This document shows positions 42,534 to 51,087 of a DNA stretch of 64,000 nucleotides, one piece after another. Made by a program: the position numbers and the translations under genes. Every line of letters begins with the position of its first letter. Position 1 is the first letter of the stretch. Below the pieces are notes generated by a model. It made no database searches. It saw only the letters and a list, made by a program, of their open reading frames with translations, and was not told the origin of the DNA. The stretch is from DASZHJ01 sp035541215 (GTDB lineage: Bacteria > Pseudomonadota > Alphaproteobacteria > ATCC43930 > CGMCC-115725), in assembly GCA_035541215.1 (NCBI GenBank), contig DATKNV010000013.1:62001-126000 (forward strand). The letters are read 5' to 3'.

Positions 42534-44923
42534 GGTCGATCGCGAAAGCGAGGCTCGCACGGAAGCTTCAGCGCGGCATCGAGCTCGATTGCGGCGAGGG
42601 GCTCTCCTGCCGAATCCTGCTACCGGCCCCGGGTTTCGTGCGCGTCGTGTTCATACCGGCCACCGGCTTCCGCCAGGGCCGGAGCTGGATGGTGGCACTC
42701 GGCACCGAAGACGTGCCGTGGGATGGGCGCGACCGTCTCGACCTCGGCGATGCCGCGCCGGTCCCCTTCGAGGTCGCGACCGCCGAGGATCGCCTGACGC
42801 TCCGCAGCGCGGACATCTCGCTCGAGATCGCCCTCCCGTCCCTCGCGCTGCACTGGCACCGCCCCGACGGCGCGCTCTTCGCCGCGGATCGCGCGAGCCG
42901 CCCCTATGCCTTCGGACGGCACGAGCCCTCGCTGCTGCACGCGATGGCGCGGCACCCCGAGGATCGCTACTACGGGCTCGGCGACAAGACCGGGCCGCTC
43001 GATCTCCGGGGACGCCGGCTGCGCACGGTCATGACGGATGCGCTGGGCTTCGATCCCAAATCGGGCGATCCGCTATACAAGCACTGGCCCTTCCTCATCG
43101 TCCGCGACGGCGCCACCGGGAGCTACTACGGCATCCTCTACGACAATCTCGTCGCGGCGACCTTCGATCTGGGCTGCGAGCACAGCAACTACTACGGCCT
43201 CTATCGCAGCTACGAGGCCGCGGACGGCGATCTCGACTACACGCTGATTCCGGGACCGGGGATCGCCGAGGTCGTCGCGGGCTTCGCGCGGCTGACGGGC
43301 CCTATGGCCTTCGGTCCGCGCTGGAGCCTCGGCTTCGCGCAGACCGCGATGGCGCTCGCGGACGCCCCCGACGCGCAGGACCGCATCGCCGGCTTCGTCG
43401 ACCGCTGCGCCGCCGAGGCGGTGCCGATCAGCTCCTTTCACTTCGGCTCCGGCTACACGATGATCGGCCGCCGGCGCTACGTCTTCAATTGGAACCGCCA
43501 GAAGTTCCCGGCGCCCGAAAAGCTGATGGCGAAGTTCAAGGCGGCGGGAATGCGCGTCGTCGCCAATCTGAAGCCGTGCCTTCTCGACGACCACCCGCGC
43601 TTTTCCGAGGCCGCGAGTTCCGGCGCCTTCGTCACGGACGCGACGACGGGCAAGCCCGCGCTCAGCCAATTCTGGGACGGCGAAGGCGCGCATCTCGATT
43701 TCACGGGCCGCGCGGGCATCGAGTGGTGGCAGCGCGGCCTCCGTGAGCAGATCCTCGCGATGGGCATCGACTCCGCCTGGAACGACAACAACGAATACGA
43801 GCTGTGGAACGAGGACGCGCGCTGCGACGGCTTCGGCCATGGCGTTGCGCTCGATCTCGTGCGTCCCATCCAGGCGCTGCTGATGACGCGCTCCTCGCTC
43901 GAGGAGCAGAGGCGCTCGAAACCCGCGGAGCGCCCCTTCACCGTGACGCGCGCGGGCTGCCCGGGCATCCAGCGCTACGCGCAGACCTGGAGCGGCGACA
44001 ACTCCACGAGCTGGGAGAGCCTGCGCTGGAACCTGCGCACGGGCCTGCAGATGAGCCTTTCCGGCATGTTCAACATCGGACACGACGTCGGCGGCTTCTC
44101 CGGGCCCGTGCCGTCGCCGGAGCTGCTGGTGCGGTTCACGCAGCTCGGACTGCTGCATCCGCGCTTCATCATGAACTCCTGGAAGGCCGACGGCACGGTC
44201 ACCACGCCCTGGCTCCATCCCCGGGTTCTGCCGGCGGTCCGCTGGGCGATCCGGCTCAGATATCGCCTCATGCCATATCTCTACAGCCTCTACCGGCGCG
44301 CCTTCGAGGCAGGCGTGCCGATCCTCCGCCCGACCTTCTTCGACTTCGGCGCGGACCCCGCCACATCCGCAGACAACGACGAGCTGATGCTCGGCCCGAA
44401 TATCCTGGCGGCACCGGTGGTCGAGGAAGACGCGCGCGAGCGTCGCGTCTACCTCCCGCGCGGCCCCGCCGGCTGGTACGACTTCGCGAGCGATGCCTGG
44501 CATGCCTCGGCCAAGACCGTGACGCTTCCGTCACCCTTGGAGTCAGTGCCGCTCCTCGCTCCCGAGGGCGCGATCCTGCCGCTCACCGCGGAGGCCGCGG
44601 ATTTCTCGCGGCTCCACGACGAGCCCTCGCGCTGCGTCAGGCTCTTCCCGTTCAAGGGCGCGGGAAAATCGCGCTTCGTCCTTTACGAGGACGACGGTAT
44701 CGGCCTCGGTCATCGCAACGGCGATTTCGCGCGCCTCACTTTTGAGCTTGTTTCGGATGCCCGGAGCGTGCGCCTCAGCGTTGAAAAAGCGGGCAACTTT
44801 TCTCTTCCGTATGACAGAATCGCGGTGGCCCTGCCCCGGCCCGAAAAGCGCCGGCTCCGGCTTGACGCCGCGAAGGGCGCGCCGGAACTAATCGCCGGGG
44901 ATTTCGTCTTGCACACGATCTGA
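42530..44923 (+). CDS. GH31-family glycoside hydrolase (alpha-glucosidase/xylosidase type)
   Basis: A 797-residue cytoplasmic glycoside hydrolase of family 31. After an N-terminal galactose-mutarotase-like beta domain comes the catalytic barrel. The nucleophile segment GIDSAWNDNNEYELW holds Asp419, and the acid/base is Asp490 in WSGDNSTSWESLRW. The barrel entry motif GPRWSLGFAQT is also present, and a DUF5110-like beta domain ends the protein. No signal peptide is seen. The start overlaps the ATPase stop by ATGA, making this the intracellular enzyme for the transported sugar. GH31 covers alpha-glucosidases, alpha-xylosidases and sulfoquinovosidases, and the sequence alone does not choose among them. 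Confidence 0.9.
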   Translation: MRSIAKARLARKLQRGIELDCGEGLSCRILLPAPGFVRVVFIPATGFRQGRSWMVALGTEDVPWDGRDRLDLGDAAPVPFEVATAEDRLTLRSADISLEIALPSLALHWHRPDGALFAADRASRPYAFGRHEPSLLHAMARHPEDRYYGLGDKTGPLDLRGRRLRTVMTDALGFDPKSGDPLYKHWPFLIVRDGATGSYYGILYDNLVAATFDLGCEHSNYYGLYRSYEAADGDLDYTLIPGPGIAEVVAGFARLTGPMAFGPRWSLGFAQTAMALADAPDAQDRIAGFVDRCAAEAVPISSFHFGSGYTMIGRRRYVFNWNRQKFPAPEKLMAKFKAAGMRVVANLKPCLLDDHPRFSEAASSGAFVTDATTGKPALSQFWDGEGAHLDFTGRAGIEWWQRGLREQILAMGIDSAWNDNNEYELWNEDARCDGFGHGVALDLVRPIQALLMTRSSLEEQRRSKPAERPFTVTRAGCPGIQRYAQTWSGDNSTSWESLRWNLRTGLQMSLSGMFNIGHDVGGFSGPVPSPELLVRFTQLGLLHPRFIMNSWKADGTVTTPWLHPRVLPAVRWAIRLRYRLMPYLYSLYRRAFEAGVPILRPTFFDFGADPATSADNDELMLGPNILAAPVVEEDARERRVYLPRGPAGWYDFASDAWHASAKTVTLPSPLESVPLLAPEGAILPLTAEAADFSRLHDEPSRCVRLFPFKGAGKSRFVLYEDDGIGLGHRNGDFARLTFELVSDARSVRLSVEKAGNFSLPYDRIAVALPRPEKRRLRLDAAKGAPELIAGDFVLHTI

Positions 44924-44965
44924 CGGACGGCACTGCCTTCGATCCAACATGCCGGCCGCCTCCAT

Positions 44966-45154
44966 TTGATTCACTATTCATTTAATCGCCCTTGCGTCCA
45001 GGGGACGACGCCGCCAAAGGAGGAAGGGCGCCAGCTCGCCTGGGGCAACTGGGGCAATTTCCCGTTCCTGCCGCCGCCTTGGGGCAACCGGAACAACTGG
45101 AACAACTGGCACAACAACTGGGGCAATTGGCGCAACTACTGGCGCAATTGGTGA
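44966..45154 (+). CDS. Trp/Asn/Gly-rich GrrA-type RiPP precursor-like peptide (possibly remnant)
   Basis: A short frame (up to 62 codons) whose second half is a run of Trp-X-Asn triplets: WGNWGNFPFLPPPWGN, then NNWNNWHNNWGNWRN, ending YWRNW. This composition is that of precursors whose Trp and a residue two positions on are crosslinked to cyclophanes by GrrM-type radical SAM enzymes, and a GrrM-like remnant lies 40 bases downstream. The start is uncertain: only TTG 44966 is available, it has no ribosome site, and the expected signal/leader is absent. The AAAGGAGG at about 45016 is not followed by a usable start. Probably a truncated precursor. Confidence 0.5.
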   Translation: MIHYSFNRPCVQGTTPPKEEGRQLAWGNWGNFPFLPPPWGNRNNWNNWHNNWGNWRNYWRNW

Positions 45155-45193
45155 TGCGCGGGACGGGGTCGGATGCGGGCACGGGACACGGTC

Positions 45194-45757
45194 ATGCCCA
45201 CCATCCGGCTACTCGTGGTGCAGCCGACGCCCTTCTGCAACATCGATTGCCGGTATTGCTACCTCCCGGAACGCAATTCTAAGTCGGTCGTAGCGCCGGA
45301 GACGCTGCACAATCTCTTCACGCAGGTGTTCGCCTCCGGCTAGGCGCAGGACTGCCTCTCGGTGGTCTGGCACGCGGGCGAGCCCATGGTGCTGCCCATC
45401 GCCTTCTATCGCGACGCCTTCGCGGCGATCGAGCGCTTGAAGCCCGAGGGGCTCGCGCTCACGCATTCCTTCCAGACCAACGGCACATTGATCGACGATA
45501 ACTGGTGCGCGTTCTTCCGGGAGGCGCGGATCAATCTCGGCGTCAGCATCGACGGCCCGCAGCGCTTCCACGACCGGAACCGGCGCACGCGCTCGGGTCG
45601 CGGCACCTTCGACAAGACCGTCGCGGGCATAAGGCTGCTGCGCCGGCACGAGGTTCCCTTCCACGTGATCTCCGTGCTCTCGAGCGAGACCATGGCGGCG
45701 CCGCGGGAACCCCGGGCGTCGTCCGCGAGGAGGACATGCCCAGGAACTTGCGCGTGA
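45194..45757 (+). pseudogene. GrrM-like radical SAM/SPASM peptide maturase, broken
   Basis: ATG 45194 opens a radical SAM domain: LLVVQPTPFCNIDCRYCYLP, with the CX3CX2C cluster motif. The frame meets TAG at 45341, yet the same frame resumes at once with family sequence (CLSVVWHAGEPMVLPIAFYR, SFQTNGTLIDDNWC, LGVSIDGPQRFHDRNR). Near 45700, after VISVLSSETMA, homology stops in an unrelated Pro/Arg-rich tail. The rest of the barrel and the whole SPASM region are missing. A nonsense mutation and a 3' deletion together make activity very unlikely. It is the maturase partner of the Trp-rich peptide upstream. Confidence 0.8.
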
Positions 45758-45861
45758 TCCCGCCCAACAAGGGCGTCGCCGGCATTACTCACAACATGAA
45801 CCGGCTCAACATCGTGTTGGGCGAGGACGGCAAGACCATCGTCCAGGCCTTCTGGGAATAG
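45736..45861 (+). pseudogene. Fragment resembling the C-terminus of an I78-type protease inhibitor
   Basis: A 41-codon frame in a different register from the radical SAM remnant and directly abutting its deletion point. It has a good GAGGAGG site before ATG 45736. The sequence LRVIPPNKGVAGITHNMNRL followed by NIVLGEDGKTIV recalls the RLN-containing end of I78-family inhibitors, but the upstream half is missing and the usual terminal Cys-Gly is replaced by FWE. I read it as the surviving 3' end of a second gene joined by the deletion that removed the end of the maturase gene; a functional micropeptide is less likely. Confidence 0.35.
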
Positions 45862-45935
45862 GTATCGCTCGCAATTCCCCACGGCGCTAACATTCGAGGC
45901 GGCAAGGCGGCGGTGGATCGCAAGGGAGCGTTACC

Positions 45936-47048
45936 GTGGGTGTGAAGGCAGCAGTGCTGCGAGCGCCGGGGAAGCCGCTCGCAATCGAGACGCTATCGCT
46001 CGGCGCCCCTCGCGCGCACGAGGTGCGCGTGCGCATCGCGGCGACGGGCCTCTGCCACAGCGACCTCCACGTCATCGAGGGCGACATGGAGGTGCCACTT
46101 CCGGTGGTGCTGGGCCACGAGGGCGCGGGCGTGGTCGAGGCCGTGGGGCCCGAGGTGACGCGCGTCAAGCTCGGCGACCACGTCGCGCTCTCCTGGGCGC
46201 CGGAATGCGGGGTCTGCCGCTACTGCGTCGCGGGACGGCCCAATCTCTGCACGGCATCGGCGCCGCGCGTCCTCGACGGCACGCTCCTCGACGGCACCAC
46301 CCGGCTCGAGGACGGCGCCGGCAAGGGCGTCTTCCATTACTCCTTCCTCTCGACCTTCGCGGAGTGCGCGGTGGTGCCGGAGGCGAGCTGCATCACGATC
46401 GACCCGGAGGCGCCCTTCGCGCCGGCCTCGCTCGTGGGCTGCGCGGTCATGACGGGGATCGGCGCCGCCGTCAACACCGCGAAGGTGCGGCCGGGAAGCA
46501 CCGTCGCGGTGCTCGGCCTCGGCGGCGTGGGACTCAACGTCGTGCAGGGAGCGGCCCTCTGCGGCGCCGAGCGCATCGTCGGCATCGACAGCAATCCCGC
46601 GAAAGCGAAGACCGCGGAAGTCTTCGGGCTCACGAACTTCCTCGATCCCCGCGCGGGCCCGCTCGTCGAGCAGTTGCGCTCGCTCCTCGGCGGCGAGCTC
46701 GCGGACTATGCCTTCGAGGCCGTCGGCAATCCCACGACCATGACGGCCGCTTATGAGCTCGCCGCGCGCGGCGGCACCGTCGTCTACATCGGCATCGCCG
46801 CCGACGGCGCGAAGCTAGAGTTGCCGGCCGTGCGGCTCCCGCGCGAGGAGAAGATCGTCACCGGCAGCTTCTACGGCGGCGCGCGGCCGCTCCTCGACTT
46901 TCCCAAGATACTCGATCTCTACCTGAAGGGGCGGCTGAAGCTCGACGAGCTCATCACCGCGCGGCTGCCGCTCGCGAAAATCAACGAAGGTTTCGATCGG
47001 ATGCGGCGCGGCGACGCGATCAGGGTCGTGATCGAGCCCGGGTCGTGA
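45936..47048 (+). CDS. Zinc-dependent alcohol dehydrogenase (class III-like MDR)
   Basis: A 370-residue medium-chain dehydrogenase/reductase. Catalytic zinc ligands lie in GLCHSDLH (Cys) and GHEGAGVVE (His-Glu). The four-Cys structural zinc loop is CGVCRYCVAGRPNLC. The NAD site is VAVLGLGGVGLNVVQGA, with Asp after the next strand (VGIDSN) favouring NAD. The loop after the structural zinc matches aryl-alcohol/class III types, so alcohols, hemithioacetals or aromatic alcohols are possible substrates. GTG 45936 has AAGGGAG upstream; GTG 45942 is an alternative. It shows no overlap with neighbours. Confidence 0.9.
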   Translation: MGVKAAVLRAPGKPLAIETLSLGAPRAHEVRVRIAATGLCHSDLHVIEGDMEVPLPVVLGHEGAGVVEAVGPEVTRVKLGDHVALSWAPECGVCRYCVAGRPNLCTASAPRVLDGTLLDGTTRLEDGAGKGVFHYSFLSTFAECAVVPEASCITIDPEAPFAPASLVGCAVMTGIGAAVNTAKVRPGSTVAVLGLGGVGLNVVQGAALCGAERIVGIDSNPAKAKTAEVFGLTNFLDPRAGPLVEQLRSLLGGELADYAFEAVGNPTTMTAAYELAARGGTVVYIGIAADGAKLELPAVRLPREEKIVTGSFYGGARPLLDFPKILDLYLKGRLKLDELITARLPLAKINEGFDRMRRGDAIRVVIEPGS

Positions 47049-47120
47049 CGCCCGAAGGTGCGGTCGCGCCCGCGCCGAAAAAGCGCTATCGTGAATTTGC
47101 ATTGAATCAGGGGGGACGAC

Positions 47121-47423
47121 GTGTCCGCATTATTCGCAGCGATCAGACGCGGGAAATGCAAGCCGGGAATGGCGGCCGAGTTCGCAAAGCGGGTGAAGGC
47201 GGGCGCGCTGCCCGCTATGAAGCAGATGGAAGGCTTCAAGGCCTACTATCTCGTCGCGGGTGCCGACGACACGATCATCGCGGTGTCGCTGTTCTCGAGC
47301 AAGACGGTCGCCGAGGGCTCGACACAAAAGCTGATGCCGTGGATCAAGGAGAATCTCGGTCCTCTCCTGGCCTCTCCGACCGAAGCGACCGACGGCGAGG
47401 TCCTCATCATCGAGACCGCGTAG
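47121..47423 (+). CDS. Small ABM-superfamily-like protein
   Basis: A 100-residue protein with the alpha/beta dimeric barrel pattern of the antibiotic-biosynthesis-monooxygenase superfamily: a first strand (SALFAAIRRGKCKPGM), helix (AAEFAKRVKAGALPAMKQM), strand FKAYYLVAGADDTIIAVSLF, then a second helix and EVLIIETA strand. Such small proteins can be heme-degrading, quinone-forming or simply ligand-binding, and no catalytic residue set identifies this one. GTG 47121 follows GGGGGGA. It stands alone between the alcohol dehydrogenase and the methyltransferase genes. Confidence 0.6.
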   Translation: MSALFAAIRRGKCKPGMAAEFAKRVKAGALPAMKQMEGFKAYYLVAGADDTIIAVSLFSSKTVAEGSTQKLMPWIKENLGPLLASPTEATDGEVLIIETA

Positions 47424-47489
47424 TGCGGCCACCGACGGGGACACGTCGGAGTATTATTCGCAGGGCAATACCACACGGGAGCAACATAG

Positions 47490-48554
47490 ATGGCGAAATC
47501 GGGAAAGGCCCGCGGGCCCGGCCTGCTGGCACGGCTCAAGAAAGGGCCGGTCATTTGCGCCGAGGGCTACCTCTTCGAGTTCGAGCGCCGCGGCTACCTG
47601 CAAGCCGGCGCCTTCGTACCGGAGGTCGTGCTCGAGCACCCCGACTTGGTGGAGCAGCTTCATCGCGAGTTCGTGCACGCGGGCTCTGACGTGGTCGAGG
47701 CCTTCACCTATTACGGACACCGCGCGAAGCTGCGCCTCATCGGACGCGAGAAGGACCTCGTGCGGATGAACCGCACAGCGCTCAAGATCGCGAAGAAGGT
47801 CGCGCGCGATACCGGCACGCTCCTCGCCGGCAACATCTGCAACACCACTTCCTACGTGCCGGGCGATCCCGCGACCGCCAAGGCGAGCCGCAAGATGTTC
47901 GACGAGCAGATCGGCTGGGCGGTCGATGCCGGCGTCGACTTCATCGTCGGCGAGACCTACTCGCATGGCGGCGAGGCGCTGATCGGGCTCGAGGCGATCA
48001 AGGCCGCAAAGCAGGTCGCGGTCGTGACGCTCGCGATCCACACCAGCGGCAAGACGCGCGAGGGCTGGGATCCCGTCGACGCCTGCAAACGCCTCGAGGA
48101 CGGCGGCGCCGAGGTCGTCGGCCTCAATTGCAGCCGCGGCCCCAAGACGATGCTGCCACTCCTGAAGCGCATCCGCAAAGCCGTGAAATGCCACGTCGCG
48201 GCCTTGCCGGTGCCCTACCGCACCACGCCCGAGGAGCCGACCTTCCAGTCCCTCAGCGACAAGCACTGCGACTGCATTCCCGGCGATCATCCCTTTCCGA
48301 TCGCGCTCGATCCCTTCACCTGCAACCGCTTCGAGATCGCGGAATTCGGCAAGGCCGCCTACGAGCTCGGCGTGCGCTATCTCGGCGTCTGCTGCGGCGC
48401 GGGACCGCATCACATCCGCGCGCTCGCGGAGGCGCTGGGACGGCATCCGCCGGCGAGCCGCTACTCGCCGGACATGTCCAAGCACTACATTTTCGGCAAG
48501 ACCAAGGGTCTGCGCGAGCAGAACCTCAGATACGCGAGGCAATTGCGGGGGTGA
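47490..48554 (+). CDS. Homocysteine S-methyltransferase family protein (BHMT-like)
   Basis: A 354-residue zinc methyltransferase. The zinc ligands are clear: Cys in VVGLNCSRGPKTML and the vicinal pair in YLGVCCGAGPHHIRAL. The barrel start is VICAEGYLFEFERRGYLQAG. Length and motifs resemble betaine- or sulfonium-dependent homocysteine methyltransferases rather than the large MetH. The donor could be glycine betaine or a dimethylsulfonium compound. The DddP-like gene 16 bases downstream and the dimethylglycine-dehydrogenase-like gene further on make either plausible, but the donor is inferred. Confidence 0.82.
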   Translation: MAKSGKARGPGLLARLKKGPVICAEGYLFEFERRGYLQAGAFVPEVVLEHPDLVEQLHREFVHAGSDVVEAFTYYGHRAKLRLIGREKDLVRMNRTALKIAKKVARDTGTLLAGNICNTTSYVPGDPATAKASRKMFDEQIGWAVDAGVDFIVGETYSHGGEALIGLEAIKAAKQVAVVTLAIHTSGKTREGWDPVDACKRLEDGGAEVVGLNCSRGPKTMLPLLKRIRKAVKCHVAALPVPYRTTPEEPTFQSLSDKHCDCIPGDHPFPIALDPFTCNRFEIAEFGKAAYELGVRYLGVCCGAGPHHIRALAEALGRHPPASRYSPDMSKHYIFGKTKGLREQNLRYARQLRG

Positions 48555-48570
48555 TCTCGGAGGGATCGGC

Positions 48571-49821
48571 ATGAGCGACATGCGCGAGGCTCGGATTGCG
48601 CCGCGCTGGACCGGCGCGGGCACCAAGGATTACGAGCGCCAGATCGACATGGTTAAGCTGCGGGGCTATCGCCTCGCGCGGCTCCAGGCAGAGCTCAAGC
48701 GGCACGACTACGCGGCGGCGCTGCTGACCGATCCCATGAACATCCGATACGCGACCGGCAGCCGGAACATGTCCGTCTGGACCTCGCACACGCCCGCCCG
48801 CTACTGCTTCGTGCCGGCCGAGGGCAAGGCGATCCTCTGGGACTTTCACAACTGCGAGCACCTCTCGGCGGGGCTCGAGACCATCAAGGAGACCCGGCCC
48901 GCCCGCAGCTTCTACTTCTTCGGCTCCGGAAGCCGCGTCGCGGAGAAGGCGAAGGGCTGGGCCGACGAGATCGCGGACGTGATCGCGAAGCACTGCGGCG
49001 CCAATAAGCGCATCGCGATCGATCGCCTCGATCCCCCGGGAACCCACGCGCTCGAGAAGCACGGGATTCAGATTTTCGACGGGCAGGAGCCCGCGGAGGT
49101 CGCGCGCGCCGTCAAGTCCGAGGAGGAGATCGCCTGCATGGTTCAGGCGATCGCGGTCTGCGAGGCCGGCATGGCGAGGATGCGCGACCGCGTCGAGGCA
49201 GGCATGACCGAGAATGAGGTCTGGGCGATCCTGCACGAGACCAACATCCGCCTCGGCGGGGAATGGATCGAGACCCGTATCCTCTCCTCCGGCGAGCGCA
49301 CCAATCCCTGGTTCCAGGAATGCGGCGACCGGATCATCCGCCCCGGCGACCTCGTGAGCTTCGACACCGACCTGATCGGGCCATACGGCTATTGCGCGGA
49401 CATCTCGCGCACCTATTTCTGCGGCCCCGGCAAGCCGAGCGCGGAGCAGCGGCGCCTCTACGGCCTCGCGATGGATCAGATCCACTACAACATCGACAAG
49501 CTGATGAAGCCCGGCATGAATCTCCGCGAGGCCTCCGAGCTCGCCTGGCGCATTCCCAATGCCTTCGTCAAGAACCGCTACTCCTGCGTCGCACACGGCG
49601 TCGGCCTCTGCGACGAGTGGCCGAAGATCACGCACATTCAGGACCGCGAGCGCAGCGCCTATGACGGCGAGCTCCTGCCGGGCATGACCATGTGCGTCGA
49701 GAGCTACATGGGCGAGGAAGGCGGCGTCGAGGGCATCAAGCTCGAGCAGCAGGTGCTGATCACGGATGCAGGCTGCAAGCTGCTCTCGACTTTCCCCTTC
49801 GAGGAGCAACTCGCGGGCTAG
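48571..49821 (+). CDS. M24-family (creatinase-fold) protein resembling DMSP lyase DddP
   Basis: A 416-residue protein of the aminopeptidase P/creatinase fold. It shares long stretches with DddP of marine Roseobacters as I recall it: GGEWIETRILSSGERTNPW, FQECGDRIIRPGDLVSFDTD, YCADISR and HGVGLCDEWPKI. All metal-site residues are present (Asp pair in SFDTD, Asp in ADISR, His in AHGVG, Glu in CVESYM and KLEQQV), as is the Asp in LCDEW proposed as catalytic base. DddP cleaves dimethylsulfoniopropionate to dimethylsulfide and acrylate. Many soil DddP homologues have no proven activity, so a dipeptidase or another lyase remains possible. It is close behind a homocysteine methyltransferase gene. Confidence 0.65.
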   Translation: MSDMREARIAPRWTGAGTKDYERQIDMVKLRGYRLARLQAELKRHDYAAALLTDPMNIRYATGSRNMSVWTSHTPARYCFVPAEGKAILWDFHNCEHLSAGLETIKETRPARSFYFFGSGSRVAEKAKGWADEIADVIAKHCGANKRIAIDRLDPPGTHALEKHGIQIFDGQEPAEVARAVKSEEEIACMVQAIAVCEAGMARMRDRVEAGMTENEVWAILHETNIRLGGEWIETRILSSGERTNPWFQECGDRIIRPGDLVSFDTDLIGPYGYCADISRTYFCGPGKPSAEQRRLYGLAMDQIHYNIDKLMKPGMNLREASELAWRIPNAFVKNRYSCVAHGVGLCDEWPKITHIQDRERSAYDGELLPGMTMCVESYMGEEGGVEGIKLEQQVLITDAGCKLLSTFPFEEQLAG

Positions 49822-50924
49822 AGCCGCGTCCGCGCGAGCGTCGCCTCGTCGAGCTCGACGCCGAAGCCGGGACGATTGGAGAGCTCGATGCAGCCGTCGG
49901 CGGTCGCCTCGAGCGGCCTCGAGAGAATGAAATCGCGCCGCTCCGGCGTCCATTCCGGCGGATCGAAGGGGAATTCGAGATAGGGTCCGGCACCGATGCC
50001 GGCGGCAAGATGGGCGTTCGCGACCACCGCAAGCCCGTCGCCCCAGGTGTGCGGCGTAAAGGCGAGGCCGCGCCCGAGCACCTCACGCCCGAGCCTCGCA
50101 AGGCCGGTGATGCCGCCGACCATCGTCGCGTCGGGCTGGTAGACGTCGAGGCACTCGCGCTCCATGAGCGTGCGGAATTCGTAGATCTCGCGGTTGAGCT
50201 CACCGCCGGCGATCCGAACCTTCGCACGCCGGCGCAGCTTCGCCATGCCGGCATAGTCGGCGCGATGGAGCGGCTCCTCCATCCAATAGACGCCGAGCTC
50301 GTCGAGAACGCGTGCGACCTCCGCCGCGGTCGAAAGGGTCCAGGGCTGCGTGTTGTCCCAGGGCATTCGCCAACCCTGATTGCAATCGACCATGAGGACG
50401 AGCCGATCGCCGACGGCAGCGCGGGCCGCGGCAATGACGGCGATGTCCTCGCGCCAGTCCGGCCGCTGGAACCGGACCTTGAGCGCGGGAAAGCCACGGG
50501 CGAGATAGGCGCGCGCGGCATCCGCCATTGCTTCCGGCCCACGCGAGGTGCCGGAGGAGGCATAAACTCGCTGCCTCCCGGATTTCCCGCCCAGCAGCTT
50601 CCAGCAGGGCTCGCCCTTGATCTTGCCCGCGAGGTCCCAGAGCGCGAGATCGAGCGGCCAGCAGCGGCCGTAATGGAAGGAGAGATTCTCGATCACTCCC
50701 GCATGGCGATCGAGATCGAGAGGATCGCGGCCGATGAAGAGGTCCTCGTGCCCCTCGAATCCCAGCATCAGGTCGCCGGAGCCGATGCCCGTCAATCCTG
50801 CGTCGGTCGCAACCCGCACCACAGTCGCTCGAAAGCTCGTCCGCGGCCGGCTGTCCCAGGCGGCATGAAAGGGCGGATCGAGCGGGAGCCGATGATGGCT
50901 GATCGCAATGCCCGTGATCTTCAT
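49818..50924 (-). CDS. Enolase-superfamily dehydratase/racemase (mandelate racemase group)
   Basis: A 368-residue TIM-barrel enzyme that abstracts a proton alpha to a carboxylate. Metal ligands sit in LVLMVDCNQGW (Asp), YWMEEPLHRAD (Glu) and RIAGGELNRE (Glu). The base pair of the mandelate racemase group is visible as PALKVRF (Lys-X-Arg) and FTPHTWGDGL (His). Sugar-acid dehydratases are the commonest members, but the substrate is not fixed. ATG 50924 (MKITGIAISHH) is preferred over 50936. The stop shares the palindrome CTAG with the stop of the convergent DddP-like gene. Confidence 0.85.
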   Translation of the reverse strand: MKITGIAISHHRLPLDPPFHAAWDSRPRTSFRATVVRVATDAGLTGIGSGDLMLGFEGHEDLFIGRDPLDLDRHAGVIENLSFHYGRCWPLDLALWDLAGKIKGEPCWKLLGGKSGRQRVYASSGTSRGPEAMADAARAYLARGFPALKVRFQRPDWREDIAVIAAARAAVGDRLVLMVDCNQGWRMPWDNTQPWTLSTAAEVARVLDELGVYWMEEPLHRADYAGMAKLRRRAKVRIAGGELNREIYEFRTLMERECLDVYQPDATMVGGITGLARLGREVLGRGLAFTPHTWGDGLAVVANAHLAAGIGAGPYLEFPFDPPEWTPERRDFILSRPLEATADGCIELSNRPGFGVELDEATLARTRL

Positions 50925-51087
50925 GGACGAGATCATAGCGAATGCCGAGCGTCGCGCCCGCGATTCCTTGACATTGCAATGGGCGCCTCGGAGGATATCG
51001 CGTTCTCAATCGACGCGCCCTGGGCCGCCCGAGGAGACGCCGTCGAGGTCTACACGTCCGGGTGGCTCGCCCAGCAGGGAGGCTGCC

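Noticed and set aside
44992..45282. A Leu/Gln/Gly-repeat frame (LGQLGQ..., EQLEQLAQQ) overlapping the Trp-rich peptide
   Set aside because: It is the same repeated DNA in another frame. The Trp-Gly-Asn frame fits the precursor composition expected beside a GrrM-like enzyme and ends cleanly before it.
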